In this document: positions 33,292 through 42,900 of the stretch, piece by piece
How positions within the stretch are numbered: the first letter of the stretch is position 1
Layout of the letters: each line of letters starts with the position of its first letter
Source of the DNA: an uncultured Acidobacteriota bacterium
Lineage (GTDB): Bacteria; Acidobacteriota; Terriglobia; Bryobacterales; Bryobacteraceae
Length of the DNA stretch: 64,000 bases
Assembly (NCBI GenBank): GCA_902826685.1
Contig: CADEFT010000002.1
Coordinates: 62,001 to 126,000 of the forward strand
Direction: 5' to 3'
The notes under the pieces: generated by a model
Seen by the model: the letters and a program-made list of their open reading frames with translations, nothing else
The model's database searches: none
What the model was told of the DNA's origin: nothing
Translations under genes and position numbers: made by a program

Positions 33292-35505
33292 TCAGACCCG
33301 CACCTTGCGCGCGACCCGCCTGCGGCAGGCGATCGCCGCCAGCGCCAACCCAAGCAACGTCATACCCGCGCCTTTATAGACCGAGGCCGGCCGGAAGCGC
33401 AATTCCAAAACGTGTTTCCCCTTTTCAACCACCACCGATTGCAGGGCGCCATAAGCCTCGATCACCGGTGCCGGATTCCCATCGACGCGAGCTTCCCAAC
33501 CCGGATAGAACGTGTTGCTCACCACGACGAGTCCGCGGCAGGGCAGTTCCGCTTCAATCCGCCAGCGATCGGTGGTCTCCTGTTGCCAACGGATCGCCGT
33601 CGCTCCCTCGCAGGTCTCAAGCGCCGGCGCCTTACCGAGGAAAACGGCGGTTTGCGCGAGGTCGATGGCGGGGTTCTGGAGCGCGATGCGCAACTCGCCA
33701 TCGCTTGAGACGGTGTGCGTCCGGTGCACGGTGCGAACCCTCGGCATGACGGTGGGGTTGCGAAACAGCTTGAGGCCCGATTGACCCGTGAACGCCAGTT
33801 GCTGGCCCTCGCGGTTGGCGTCTTTTCCCAGCCAGTGCGTAACGCCGAACAGATCCTGGGTCCGGGGCAGGTGCATTTCATGGCGGGTGAGATTTTCACT
33901 GACTCCGGCCACGTAGCCCTGATACATATCGACGCCGTGCCAATCGCCGAAGTTGGCGCCGAGGGCGTTATCGTCCACCGCCACGCGAGGCGTTGGCCCG
34001 GCGTCCGCCGATTTGAGGTACGCCGCGATGTCCTGGTTACCGGTCATCGGCGCCGTGAATTTGCCGGCATCTTTCGAGTGCCGGTTCAACCATGCCGACG
34101 GCGCCCCGCCGGTGAGTTCGATCAGAATGAGCGAAACGAGCGATGCCGCCACCACCGGGCGCGAGAGCGCGCCGCGCCGCCATCCCGCCAGCACCGCCGC
34201 GGCCGCGAGCGCCGCCATCGCGCCCAGCACATGCATGCCGTCCACCAGCAGCGGCGAGGTCAACGTACCCGCCAGCACCGCCAGGCCCACCCACAGGAGA
34301 ATCGAACCCACGCGCCGCGCCGGTCGCTTCTCCGCCAGCAGCTTGTCCAGTCCATAGGCGGCCAGAATCGAAATTGCCAGGTGAATGAGCAGGATGCCTC
34401 GCGCCGGAATGCGGGCCTTGTCCATCAGAGGAAACAGCGCGTAAAGCACGCCGTTGAGCGGGGTGAACACGCCTAGCGAGTAAATCGTTGACACCGCCAG
34501 CAGCGCCGCCGCCCAACGCACGATCCGCTGCGACCAGCAAAAGGCGGCTCCGGTGAACGCCATCGCCCCCGCCACCCATCCGATGTACACGCTGGTATCG
34601 GCAAAGCCGCCGAGCTTGGGAATCACCACCCCCAGCAGCGCACGCGGCGTGAGGGAGTAGAACTCATGATTGAGGTAAGGAACCTTGTCCTTCCACCCCA
34701 GCGTGTTTTCGAGTCCGATCCAGCGGCGCGACAGGCGCCCGAACTCGATGGTGGGGAGAAGCTGCGCGCCCGCAATGAGAATCGCGATGGCGAAGAAGAA
34801 CACGGCGTGCGCCAGTAACCGGCGGTCCCGGCGGGCGAGCCACAACCACGTCACGCCCATCGCGGCGGAGGTCAGAATCGGCATTTCATGATGCCCGCTC
34901 AACCAGGCCACGCCGAGGAACAGACCGCCGAGCGCCGAGTCGCGCCATGTTGCGCGGCCCCTGCCCGCGCGCAGGACGAACATCAGGATCAGCGGCGCCC
35001 AGATGGCTCCGTTCAGAACATCGAGCCACGCCACCGAGCCGATGAATCCTCCGAATCCGAAAATGCAGGCGCCGCCCAACGCAGCTTCCCGGCTCAGCGA
35101 GAGATCGCGCGCCAGCAGAAAGAAGAACCAGGCGGCCAGAAAGTGCAGCAGGGCCCAGTAAACATTGAGCCAGGAAAATCGTGGATAGCCGCCGCGCAGG
35201 CTGGTCTTGCCGAATGCGAGGTTCAGGGGAAACAGCGGGCCGGGCTGCGTTTGTCCGATGAACGGCTGTCCCATCCAGATGTGCGGATCCCACAGAGGGA
35301 ATCGTCCGGCGTGAATCTCGCGCGCCTCGAAGCTCAGGCGCGGAAGTTCGAGATAGGCCATGTCGGGATGATCGAACCAGACGTATTGATCGGTAAGCAG
35401 GAGTTTCCAGTAGAACGACACCGTGAGGGCCGCCAGCAGCAGGAACCACTTGAGCGTTTGCGCGGCTTGTGGTGGTTTCCGTTCAAACTGGTGGTTTTCG
35501 GCCAT
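33292..35505 (-). CDS. YfhO-like polytopic membrane protein
   Basis: 737 residues from ATG 35505; an in-frame upstream extension to 35835 reads only antisense of the FecR gene and is dropped. About 11-12 membrane helices fill residues 20-475, the first at WFLLLAALTVSFYWKLLL. The early loop PLWDPHIWMGQPFIGQTQPG and the C-terminal YPGWEARVDGNPAPVI are typical of YfhO/GT-C-type proteins. A C-terminal extracytoplasmic beta domain follows. The family is linked to cell-surface sugar transfer or lipoteichoic-acid glycosylation; the substrate here is unknown. It converges with the sigma-54 activator. Confidence 0.82.
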   Translation of the reverse strand: MAENHQFERKPPQAAQTLKWFLLLAALTVSFYWKLLLTDQYVWFDHPDMAYLELPRLSFEAREIHAGRFPLWDPHIWMGQPFIGQTQPGPLFPLNLAFGKTSLRGGYPRFSWLNVYWALLHFLAAWFFFLLARDLSLSREAALGGACIFGFGGFIGSVAWLDVLNGAIWAPLILMFVLRAGRGRATWRDSALGGLFLGVAWLSGHHEMPILTSAAMGVTWLWLARRDRRLLAHAVFFFAIAILIAGAQLLPTIEFGRLSRRWIGLENTLGWKDKVPYLNHEFYSLTPRALLGVVIPKLGGFADTSVYIGWVAGAMAFTGAAFCWSQRIVRWAAALLAVSTIYSLGVFTPLNGVLYALFPLMDKARIPARGILLIHLAISILAAYGLDKLLAEKRPARRVGSILLWVGLAVLAGTLTSPLLVDGMHVLGAMAALAAAAVLAGWRRGALSRPVVAASLVSLILIELTGGAPSAWLNRHSKDAGKFTAPMTGNQDIAAYLKSADAGPTPRVAVDDNALGANFGDWHGVDMYQGYVAGVSENLTRHEMHLPRTQDLFGVTHWLGKDANREGQQLAFTGQSGLKLFRNPTVMPRVRTVHRTHTVSSDGELRIALQNPAIDLAQTAVFLGKAPALETCEGATAIRWQQETTDRWRIEAELPCRGLVVVSNTFYPGWEARVDGNPAPVIEAYGALQSVVVEKGKHVLELRFRPASVYKGAGMTLLGLALAAIACRRRVARKVRV

Positions 35506-35605
35506 GGATCGAATTCGCCATCTTAGCAAAACTAACTGAAAGGAAAGGAGTTTTCGTTTGGTCCCTGGCGTGCCATGGTAGGGTAGGCCATGAGGTGGCC
35601 GGACA

Positions 35606-37783
35606 ATGTCAGCTCTTCGATCCAGGTGGTTGCGGTGGATGATGGTGGCGGGCGCCGCCATGGTTCCTGTTTTCGCCCAGGATGAGGAAGGGCCGGGCCG
35701 TGGCGTGGCCCGGCTGGGGCTCATGCAGGGCGACGTGTCGGTCCGGCGCGGCAGCGATACCGGCGAGTGGCTGGCGGCCGCGCCAAACGTTCCGTTGGTG
35801 GTGGAAGACCGCCTTCTGACCGGAGTGAACTCCAAGGCGGAAGTGCAGCTCGATTACGCCAACTACGTGCGGATGGCCGAGAACTCCGAGATCCGGTTTA
35901 CCGAGCTCGAATATGGACGGTTCCAGTTGCAACTGGCGCGCGGCGTGATCACGGCGCGTGTGCTGCGCAACTCCGAGGCGGAAGTCGAGATCAGCACGCC
36001 CAGCGTTTCGGTGCGTCCTTCCAAGAAGGGTTCCTATCGCATTCTGGTGCAGGACGACGGCACCACGGAAGTAACCGTGCGGTCGGGCGAAGTGGATGTG
36101 GCGACGCCTCGTGGAACCGAGCGGTTGAAAGCCGGCCGCACGATGCTGGTTCGCGGCTCGGTGGCCGAACCTGAGTTTCAGTTGACGGCGGCGGTCCCTC
36201 GCGACGGCTGGGATCAATGGAATGAGCAGCGCGACCAGGAGCTCGAACGGTCGAACTCTTACAAGTACGTCAGCACCTCGGTCTATGGCGCCGAGGATCT
36301 CGATCAGCATGGCCAATGGGTCGACGACCCGGGGTATGGCAACGTGTGGGTTCCAACGGTCGCGGCCGATTGGGCTCCTTATCGTCACGGACGCTGGACG
36401 TGGGTCGACTGGTATGGATGGAGCTGGGTCAGCTACGACCCGTGGGGTTGGGCGCCGTATCACTATGGCCGCTGGTACAGGGGCAATCGCGGCTGGTGCT
36501 GGTGGCCGGGTGCGATCCGCTCGCGTCACTACTGGAGCCCCGGTCTGGTGGCCTGGGTTGGCTTTGGCGGCGGCGGCGTGGGTGTGGGAATCGGCGGCGG
36601 CTGGGGTCGCGTGGGCTGGGTGCCGCTCGCGCCACATGAGCCGTTCTACCGCTGGTACGGACGCGACTACTACCGCGGCAACCGCGGCGGCAATTTCAAC
36701 CAGATCAACATCGTCAACAACGTGAACATCACCAACGTGTACCGCAATGCGCGAGTGGCAAACGGCGTCTCGGCGGTGAATGCGGGCGACTTCCGAAATG
36801 GCCGCTACACGGCGGCGCGGTTGACCGATTCCGATTTCCGCAACGCCTCGGTGGCGCGCGGACAGGTTCCCGTCACGCCGGAGCGCGCGAATCTGCGCAT
36901 GGCCGACCGCGATGCGGCGGTGCAGGCGCGCGGCGGGGCTTCCGCCGATGGCCGGTTCTTCAGCCGGCGCTCGCCCGCGGCCGTCGATCGCGTCTCGTTC
37001 GACGAGCAGCGGCGTGGGCTTGATGAAGGCCGCCGGCGGACGTTCGGCGAGCAGGCGGTCACGCGTGGCGGCGGCGATGCCGCATCCCCGGCGCGCTCTT
37101 CCGAAGACGCTGGACGCGGCTGGCGCCGAGCCGCCGAGCCCGCGGTTTCTGGCGAAGGCCGCGGAACGGAACGGACCGGCCGTTCATCCGAAGGTTGGCG
37201 GCGGTTCGGCGAACCCGGCGAGAGCGGAAGATCCTCGGAAGGCCGGTCTTCGCGCGGCGCCGAGGTTCGATCCGAAGGCTCGGCCGGCCGTTCCGGTGAC
37301 GGCAATTGGCGGCGGTTTGGCGATCCCGCTTCGGGCGACTCCGGTTCGTCGTCGCGCGGCCGTGGCTGGCGCAATGACGACGGCGGTGTGCCGGCGGGCC
37401 GCAGCGGTATGCGGCAATCCGAAACACCGCGCGCGGTGGAAGCGCCCTCGGTCGATCGCGGTACCGTGGTGCGGGAAGGCGGCCGTACGCGCGACCAGGG
37501 CAACTGGCGCTCGTTCGACGGCGGCAACTCCCGGCAGCGGAACACGGATATGAATCCGTCCATCGTGCGCGAGCGCGGCGGCTCGGGGATCTTCAATCGC
37601 GGAGGCGGGGATCGGCCCGCGCGAATGGAATCGCCTCGCATGGAAGCTCCGCGCATGGAATCGCCTCGCATGGAATCGCGCCCGCGGGTTGAAGGCGGCG
37701 GCCGTTCGAGTGGTGGTGACGGCGGCGGCGCCCGTTCGAATGGTGGCGGTGGTGGCGGAGGCCGTGGCGGCCGCAATCGCTAA
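35606..37783 (+). CDS. FecR-domain secreted protein with Trp/Tyr and Arg/Ser-rich tail
   Basis: 725 residues. A signal peptide (MMVAGAAMVPVFAQ) leads to a FecR-like domain (about 35-190: GDVSVRRG, VEDRLLTGVNSKAEVQLDY, SVSVRPSKKGSYRI). Residues 205-350 are rich in Trp/Tyr/Pro/Gly with DPGYGNVWVP, APYRHGRWTW and DPWGWAPYHYGRW repeats (DUF6600-like). The last 300 residues are low complexity: Arg, Ser, Gly, Glu. No sigma factor or TonB receptor is adjacent, and it lacks a cytoplasmic FecR part, so a signalling role is doubtful; surface binding is more likely. A strong terminator follows. Confidence 0.82.
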   Translation: MSALRSRWLRWMMVAGAAMVPVFAQDEEGPGRGVARLGLMQGDVSVRRGSDTGEWLAAAPNVPLVVEDRLLTGVNSKAEVQLDYANYVRMAENSEIRFTELEYGRFQLQLARGVITARVLRNSEAEVEISTPSVSVRPSKKGSYRILVQDDGTTEVTVRSGEVDVATPRGTERLKAGRTMLVRGSVAEPEFQLTAAVPRDGWDQWNEQRDQELERSNSYKYVSTSVYGAEDLDQHGQWVDDPGYGNVWVPTVAADWAPYRHGRWTWVDWYGWSWVSYDPWGWAPYHYGRWYRGNRGWCWWPGAIRSRHYWSPGLVAWVGFGGGGVGVGIGGGWGRVGWVPLAPHEPFYRWYGRDYYRGNRGGNFNQINIVNNVNITNVYRNARVANGVSAVNAGDFRNGRYTAARLTDSDFRNASVARGQVPVTPERANLRMADRDAAVQARGGASADGRFFSRRSPAAVDRVSFDEQRRGLDEGRRRTFGEQAVTRGGGDAASPARSSEDAGRGWRRAAEPAVSGEGRGTERTGRSSEGWRRFGEPGESGRSSEGRSSRGAEVRSEGSAGRSGDGNWRRFGDPASGDSGSSSRGRGWRNDDGGVPAGRSGMRQSETPRAVEAPSVDRGTVVREGGRTRDQGNWRSFDGGNSRQRNTDMNPSIVRERGGSGIFNRGGGDRPARMESPRMEAPRMESPRMESRPRVEGGGRSSGGDGGGARSNGGGGGGGRGGRNR
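37625..37680 (+). repeat. 15-bp tandem repeat in FecR-type gene
   Basis: Units of ATGGAATCGCCTCGC begin at 37625, 37640, 37655 and 37670 (last partial), encoding MES/A-PR repeats. The second unit differs (ATGGAAGCTCCGCGC). Slippage-prone: copy number may vary between strains without breaking the frame. Confidence 0.9.
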
Positions 37784-37811
37784 CGTCTGGAAATCTCCGA
37801 TCTTCCCTCAA

Positions 37812-37853
37812 GCCCGCTTCCTTGGCTCTCGTGGCCTGGAAGCGGGCCTTTTT
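37812..37853 (+). terminator. rho-independent terminator
   Basis: GCCCGCTTCC (37812-37821) pairs perfectly with GGAAGCGGGC (37838-37847) and is followed by C and TTTTT. It ends the transcript of the FecR-type gene. The next gene is convergent, with its stop at 37863. Confidence 0.93.
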
Positions 37854-37862
37854 CGTTAGCCT

Positions 37863-38816
37863 TTACCGTGACGCCTGCTCGACGATTTCCTGGGCGGCGG
37901 CAAGCTGTCCCGAACTGCCGCGCACCGATATCGCGCGTAGCGAGTTGTAAGTGAAGATAGAAGGCACCTGAGCCGAGGAACGGATCTGCACCGCCACCTC
38001 CTGCAGCCGCTCGACCGGCGCCGTCTCGGGAAGATAGAAAAGACGTACCGAAACGTCACCTTCGCCCGGCATGCGGTAAGAATCAGCCACAGCAGTCCCG
38101 GCGCTGGCGCGATCCAGACGTCCGATCATCCATTCCGCCAGCGCCATTTGTCCGGGCGTACCCCGCAGGAGAATCGTGCGCAGGGCATTGTAAGTGAACA
38201 CTTGCCGGATCTGGCCAGTCGACCGCACCACCGTGGCCATCTCCTGAAGCTTCTGTGGTAAGTCCGCCGTCGTGAGATAGAAAGCTCGCATCACTTCGGC
38301 TTCACCCACCGCGTACTCCTGCCTGCCATTCTGCGCTGCCGGCCGGTCAAGTCTATCCAACAGCCACGCCGACATAAGGATCTCGCTTTCAGTACCACGC
38401 ACCACGATCGCCTGGCGGGATGGATACGTGAAAAGACGGCGCACTCTCACCGTCGCCCGTACGGCCGTCGCCGCCTCCTGCAGCTTCTGTGTCGTGTCCA
38501 CGTGCGTTACATAGAAGATCCGCACGAATCGCTCACCGCCGGCCGGTAGCTGGTATTCCTGTTGTTTCCCGTCCGAAACGGTGTCCAGGCGCGCGGCGAT
38601 CCACTCGGCGGCGGCGATCTGCTCCCCGGTAGCGCGCATCGAAATCTGCCGCTCCGCGGGATCCACCGTTAGCTGCCGGATCTCGATGATCGAACGGATC
38701 ACGGTCGCCAGTTCCTGTTGGCTCTGAATGGATGGAGTGTGGGTCAGCCGGATGGTCCGATCGAATTCCACCGGCTGCGCCAAGGCAAGGGCGTTGACCA
38801 GAAAGAGAAGGTGCAT
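37863..38816 (-). CDS. exported protein of four secretin N-domain-like repeats
   Basis: 317 residues from ATG 38816, chosen because GGAGAG lies about 9 nt upstream and a signal peptide (MHLLFLVNALALAQ) follows. An upstream in-frame ATG at 38831 is possible. The mature protein is four repeats of about 75 residues. Each pairs LQE-ATVVRS-type helix sequence with a strand-turn-helix such as VRRLFTYPSRQAIVVRGT followed by AxWLLDRLD; three carry FYVT/FYLT/FYLP. This is the layout of short N-terminal (N1-like) domains of secretins, but no outer-membrane secretin barrel is present. It is the last gene of the operon with the VWA protein and TonB receptor. Confidence 0.72.
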   Translation of the reverse strand: MHLLFLVNALALAQPVEFDRTIRLTHTPSIQSQQELATVIRSIIEIRQLTVDPAERQISMRATGEQIAAAEWIAARLDTVSDGKQQEYQLPAGGERFVRIFYVTHVDTTQKLQEAATAVRATVRVRRLFTYPSRQAIVVRGTESEILMSAWLLDRLDRPAAQNGRQEYAVGEAEVMRAFYLTTADLPQKLQEMATVVRSTGQIRQVFTYNALRTILLRGTPGQMALAEWMIGRLDRASAGTAVADSYRMPGEGDVSVRLFYLPETAPVERLQEVAVQIRSSAQVPSIFTYNSLRAISVRGSSGQLAAAQEIVEQASR

Positions 38817-38865
38817 GATGTGACTCTCCATCTCTGACGGAATCTGCCGCACCGGCGTGCACCGT

Positions 38866-39903
38866 CTACGGCAAGTTCCCAACCCAATAACCGGGGCGGC
38901 TGCGCAGAGAGAACGCACCCGGCCGGACCAGCTTGATCTCAAGCCGGTGATAGCCGGGTTCAGGATCTTCGGGTGCAAAGCTGAGGATGTACTGGCTATG
39001 CAACTCCGCGCCTAGCTTTTCGATAGCGGACTCCAGTCCGCGCTGGCGCGTGAATGGAAACGTATCGCCGCCGGTCTGGGTGGCGAGCACCTGCGCGGTA
39101 TTCGGTTTCCCGAGCCGGGCCAACTCACCGAAGCCGCCAAGGATATCGACGCGCTGTTCCGGAGGAGGGGGCATGGGCTCGCGGTCGCGCCGCGGCGGAT
39201 TGCGCGGATCGTAGCGGGGCGGAATGGAGCGGCTGGCCTTCGGCTCCTTCGCTTGGGCCTTGGTGGTCCACGCCGTCTTGAAAGCCGAATAGGTAGCCGA
39301 GTAAACCGTAACGGCGGCATGTTGGGCGGCGAGGACCACGGCCTCCAAGGTTGCCTCACTCGACCGGTCGCGCGATTCCGAGATCAGCAGCAGGACGCGC
39401 CTGGAACGCGGCCGCTTCGACAAATGCCCGATCGCCGCCAGCGCCGCATCGAGCATCCGCGCCGCCTTCGCTTCGCCCGGCCGCAGGTTGTCGAAGGCGA
39501 GCGTGAACTGGCCGGCGTCGGAGGTGCATTCGGCCAGCCAATCGACACGCTCGGAGAAGGAAACCAGCGCGGCGCATCCACGCTCGCCGGTCACCAGCGG
39601 ATGAATCATCGCCGCGATCTTGCGCGTTTTTTCGAGCACCGGCGCGGAAATACCGGCCGATTGCACCGCCATCACCAGTGCGATGGGAGCGACACCTGTG
39701 GCCAAAGTATCCACGTCCACCCGGCGCGGCCTCCCGTTATCGAGCACCCGGAAGTCGGCCGCTTCGAGACCGTCCACCGTGTTGCCTTTGGCATCGGTAA
39801 CGGTAACCGGAGCCAGCACAATGCGCGACTGGACGCCGAACGTCTCTCCCGGTTGGGCCTGCGCGGCCATCGCCGCGGCCAAAAGAAAAAGGGCACACCT
39901 CAT
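38866..39903 (-). CDS. secreted VWFA-related protein (acidobacterial type)
   Basis: 345 residues. The signal peptide is MRCALFLLAAAMAAQA. Then comes the VTVTDAKGNTVDGLEAADFRVLDNG block, the entry typical of the acidobacterial VWFA-related family, and a von Willebrand A-like fold (about 70-290, IALVMAVQSAGIS). The usual MIDAS DxSxS reads AVQSAGIS, with Asp replaced, so metal binding is likely lost. A Pro/Arg-rich loop (about 225-250) interrupts the fold. The C-terminal YHRLEIKLVRPGAFSLRSRPGYW completes the family. It lies 32 bp after the TonB receptor, with a terminator hairpin across its start codon, and 49 bp before the repeat protein. Confidence 0.85.
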   Translation of the reverse strand: MRCALFLLAAAMAAQAQPGETFGVQSRIVLAPVTVTDAKGNTVDGLEAADFRVLDNGRPRRVDVDTLATGVAPIALVMAVQSAGISAPVLEKTRKIAAMIHPLVTGERGCAALVSFSERVDWLAECTSDAGQFTLAFDNLRPGEAKAARMLDAALAAIGHLSKRPRSRRVLLLISESRDRSSEATLEAVVLAAQHAAVTVYSATYSAFKTAWTTKAQAKEPKASRSIPPRYDPRNPPRRDREPMPPPPEQRVDILGGFGELARLGKPNTAQVLATQTGGDTFPFTRQRGLESAIEKLGAELHSQYILSFAPEDPEPGYHRLEIKLVRPGAFSLRSRPGYWVGNLP

Positions 39904-39913
39904 CGGTGTGCCC
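39881..39913 (-). terminator. terminator hairpin containing the VWA start codon
   Basis: Minus strand: GGGCACACC, loop GATGA, GGTGTGCCC, then TTTTTCTTTT. The 9-bp stem (39905-39913 with 39891-39899) and U-tract (39881-39890) make a classic terminator for the TonB receptor. The ATG of the VWA gene (39903-39901) is in the loop, and the stem and U-tract encode the first residues of its signal peptide. Confidence 0.85.
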
Positions 39914-39935
39914 CTTGCAATCGGTCTGCCGGACT

Positions 39936-42900
39936 TCAGAAGCTATACCGCAGCCCAACCTGCATATTGCGCATGCCCTGGGTGCTGGTAATGCGGCCGA
40001 AATTTACGCCCACGCCGGTAGCCGCGTTCAAACCGCCGCTGAGGACGCCGACATCCGGGCCGCCCCAGTTGGGATGATTCGGGAAGTTGAAGGCTTCCAG
40101 GCGGATCTGAACCTGGTGTCCTTCCATGACGCGGAAGCTCTTGGACGCCGTGAAATCCCATTGCAGCAGGCCGGGCCGGTCCAGCGTGTTGCGTCCCACG
40201 TTGCCAAACAGGCCGTCGAGCGTAGGCGTGAAGGCGTTGATGTTGAACCAGCGGTTCGGTCCGCGACCGTCCAGGTTCACCTGCTGGCCGGTGGCCGTCG
40301 GCCGGTCGTTCTGGCCGCCGCTGAAGGATGGATCGCCGCCCTGGAACACCGTCTGGCCGAAGCCGGTCTGGGTGGTGAAAATGCTGCCGACCAGCCAGCC
40401 GCCGACGATCGCGTCCACGGCGCGGCTTTCCACGTTGAAATGGCGGCCCTTGCCAAACGGCAGTTCATACAATCCGGAGACTACGAAGCGCTGGCGGATA
40501 TCGAACGCCGAGCGTCCGTACTCGCAACTGCGGCAATAGCTGTTCTGCGGGAACAGCGTATCGTTGCCCTGTACGCGAATGCCCGAGGAGGTATCGAGCG
40601 ACTTCGACCAGGTGTAGCTGGTAAGGAACGTCAGCCCGCTCGAAAAGCGCCGTGTGAGCTTGGTGCCCATCGAGTGATAGTTGGCGTTGTTGGTGTTGTC
40701 CACCAGTTGAATGCGGCCGAAGTTCGGGAACGGCGCGCGATCGACCACCGAAAGCCCGGTGAGCGGATCGTTGAGGCAGCGCTCGCGGCTGGGATCGCCC
40801 ACCTGCGGCACGCTGCGGCAGGCGTTGAGGCTTTCATTGGGGGCGCGCAACCCTTCGAGCCGGTGGCTGACGCTGCCGATGTAGCCCACTTCCCAAGTCA
40901 GGTTGCCCGTGATCTCGCGCTGTACGTTCAACAGGAACTGCATGGTGTAGGGCGTCCGCCGGTCATAGGGGTTGGCGAACGTGTAAGGAGTGGGAACGTT
41001 GGCCAGACCGCCCGAGATCGACGCCAGGGCGTTGTTCCAGTTCAGGCTGGGGATGGTGCCGCTCGGGTTGAAGCGCAGACGGCCGGCGAGGTTGCGCGCC
41101 ATGTCAAAGCGCGGATTGCCGGTGTCCTGGCTGTAGAACATACCGGTGCCCAGGCGAATGACCGTCTTCTGCGAAAGCTGGTAGGAGACGCCGATGCGCG
41201 GGGCGAAGTCGTTGTTGTCGCGGCCTACCAGACGGTTGCCTAAACGGCCGTCGCAGCGGACATCGATGTTCGTCCAGCGGATGGAGACGCCTTCATAACA
41301 GTCTGTCCGCGGGGCGCCCTGGCGCAGGAAGTAGGGGTAGAGGCTGCGGTCGGCCACCGCCACCGGACGCGTGCGCCCCGGCCGGTGATCGAACGGAACG
41401 ATGCCGTTAAACAGACGTCCGGTCTGATCCTCCCACGGCGGCGTATTCTCATACCGAAGCCCGAGCTGCAGCGTGATCTTCGGGCTTAGCTTCCAGCTAT
41501 CGTCTACGTAGAAGGCCCAGCCGGTGGCGCGGAACTGCGCGCTGGCGATGGAAACCGCCGCCTCGGACTGGTTCATATTGCCAAGCAGGAAGTCGGCGAA
41601 CGAGCTGCCGGTGGTTGTGGTCACCGCGGGATTGCGCGTCGCCTGATTGGTGAACTGGAACTCGCCGCGGGCGAACTGATTGCCCACCTGGTCGTAGGCG
41701 TCGCGGCGGTACTCGCCGCCGAACTTGAGCGAATGCTTGCCGCGAATCCAGCTCAGGTTGTTGATGATCTGGACGGCGGAGTTGTTGTTCTCATACGGCC
41801 CCTCGGAGCTGTTGCCAAAACCGCTGTAGTTTTGAATGCCAAGCGCCGGAATGCCCCACTGCACCGCCGGTCCGCTCGAAAGGCCGGGGATGTTGAGGGT
41901 GCCGACCACGTCGCGGGTGAAAGCCAGTTCCGGACCGTTGGTGTTGTAAAACTTGGTCCGCCCGAAGCGCGTCTCGTTGACGACGGAGTTGGAGAGCACG
42001 CGCGTGTTGGTGACCATCCATTGATTGGCGTTTGTGATGATCGAGCTTCCGTTGAGCGCCAGGGCCTGCGTGAGCTGATTCTCATCGCTGCGCGAGTAAC
42101 GTCCAAACCACTGAGATTTGGAGGATTCGTTGAAATCGAAGCGCTGGATGAACTGATCCTTGTTGATCGGACGGCCGAGGGCGATCTGATGGTTATTGGA
42201 CAGCCCGGCGCCGTTGGGCGCTGGATAGAACTCCAGCAGCCTGGTGGATTGGGCGGCGATGCGCGCGGTTGGAATCGTGTTGTTGCCGAACGGCAGGGCG
42301 GTGACCACGCCATTTTCGAGCGTGCGCGATTGGGGATCGAAGATCCCCCCGGCGACCGCACCGAAATTGCCGCTGCGCTGTTCGGCGGGCGGCAGCGTGA
42401 ACAGGCTCTGGTTGGCGCGGCGCTGGCGGAACCATTCGTAGTTGGTCATGAAGAACAACCTGTTCCGGCCGTTGAAGATTTTCGGAATCCAGACCGGGCC
42501 GCTCAGAGTGAAGCCAAACTGGTTCCACTTGAAGGGATCTTTTGGCGCCGGGCGCCCGGTGAAGTCATACTGCTTGGCGTCGAGCTTGTCGTTGCGCAGG
42601 AACTCATAAAGCGCGCCATGGAACTGGTTGCCGCCGCCCTTGGTCGATACGTTGATCTGCGTCGCCCCGCGGCCGAACTCGGCCGGATAGATACCCGTCT
42701 GCACCTTGAATTCCTGCAGCGCTTCGGCGGAAGGAAAGATGACGTAGCTGTTGAAGTTCGGATCCGTGTTTTCGACCCCGTCAAGCGTAAACCGGTTGAA
42801 GGAGTTGCGCATGCCCGCGACGGAAATATTCTGCCCGGCGCGATCGCCGCCCTGGCGGGAATCGGCCTGGCCGGCGGTGGGAAAGCCGTAGCTGACGTTG

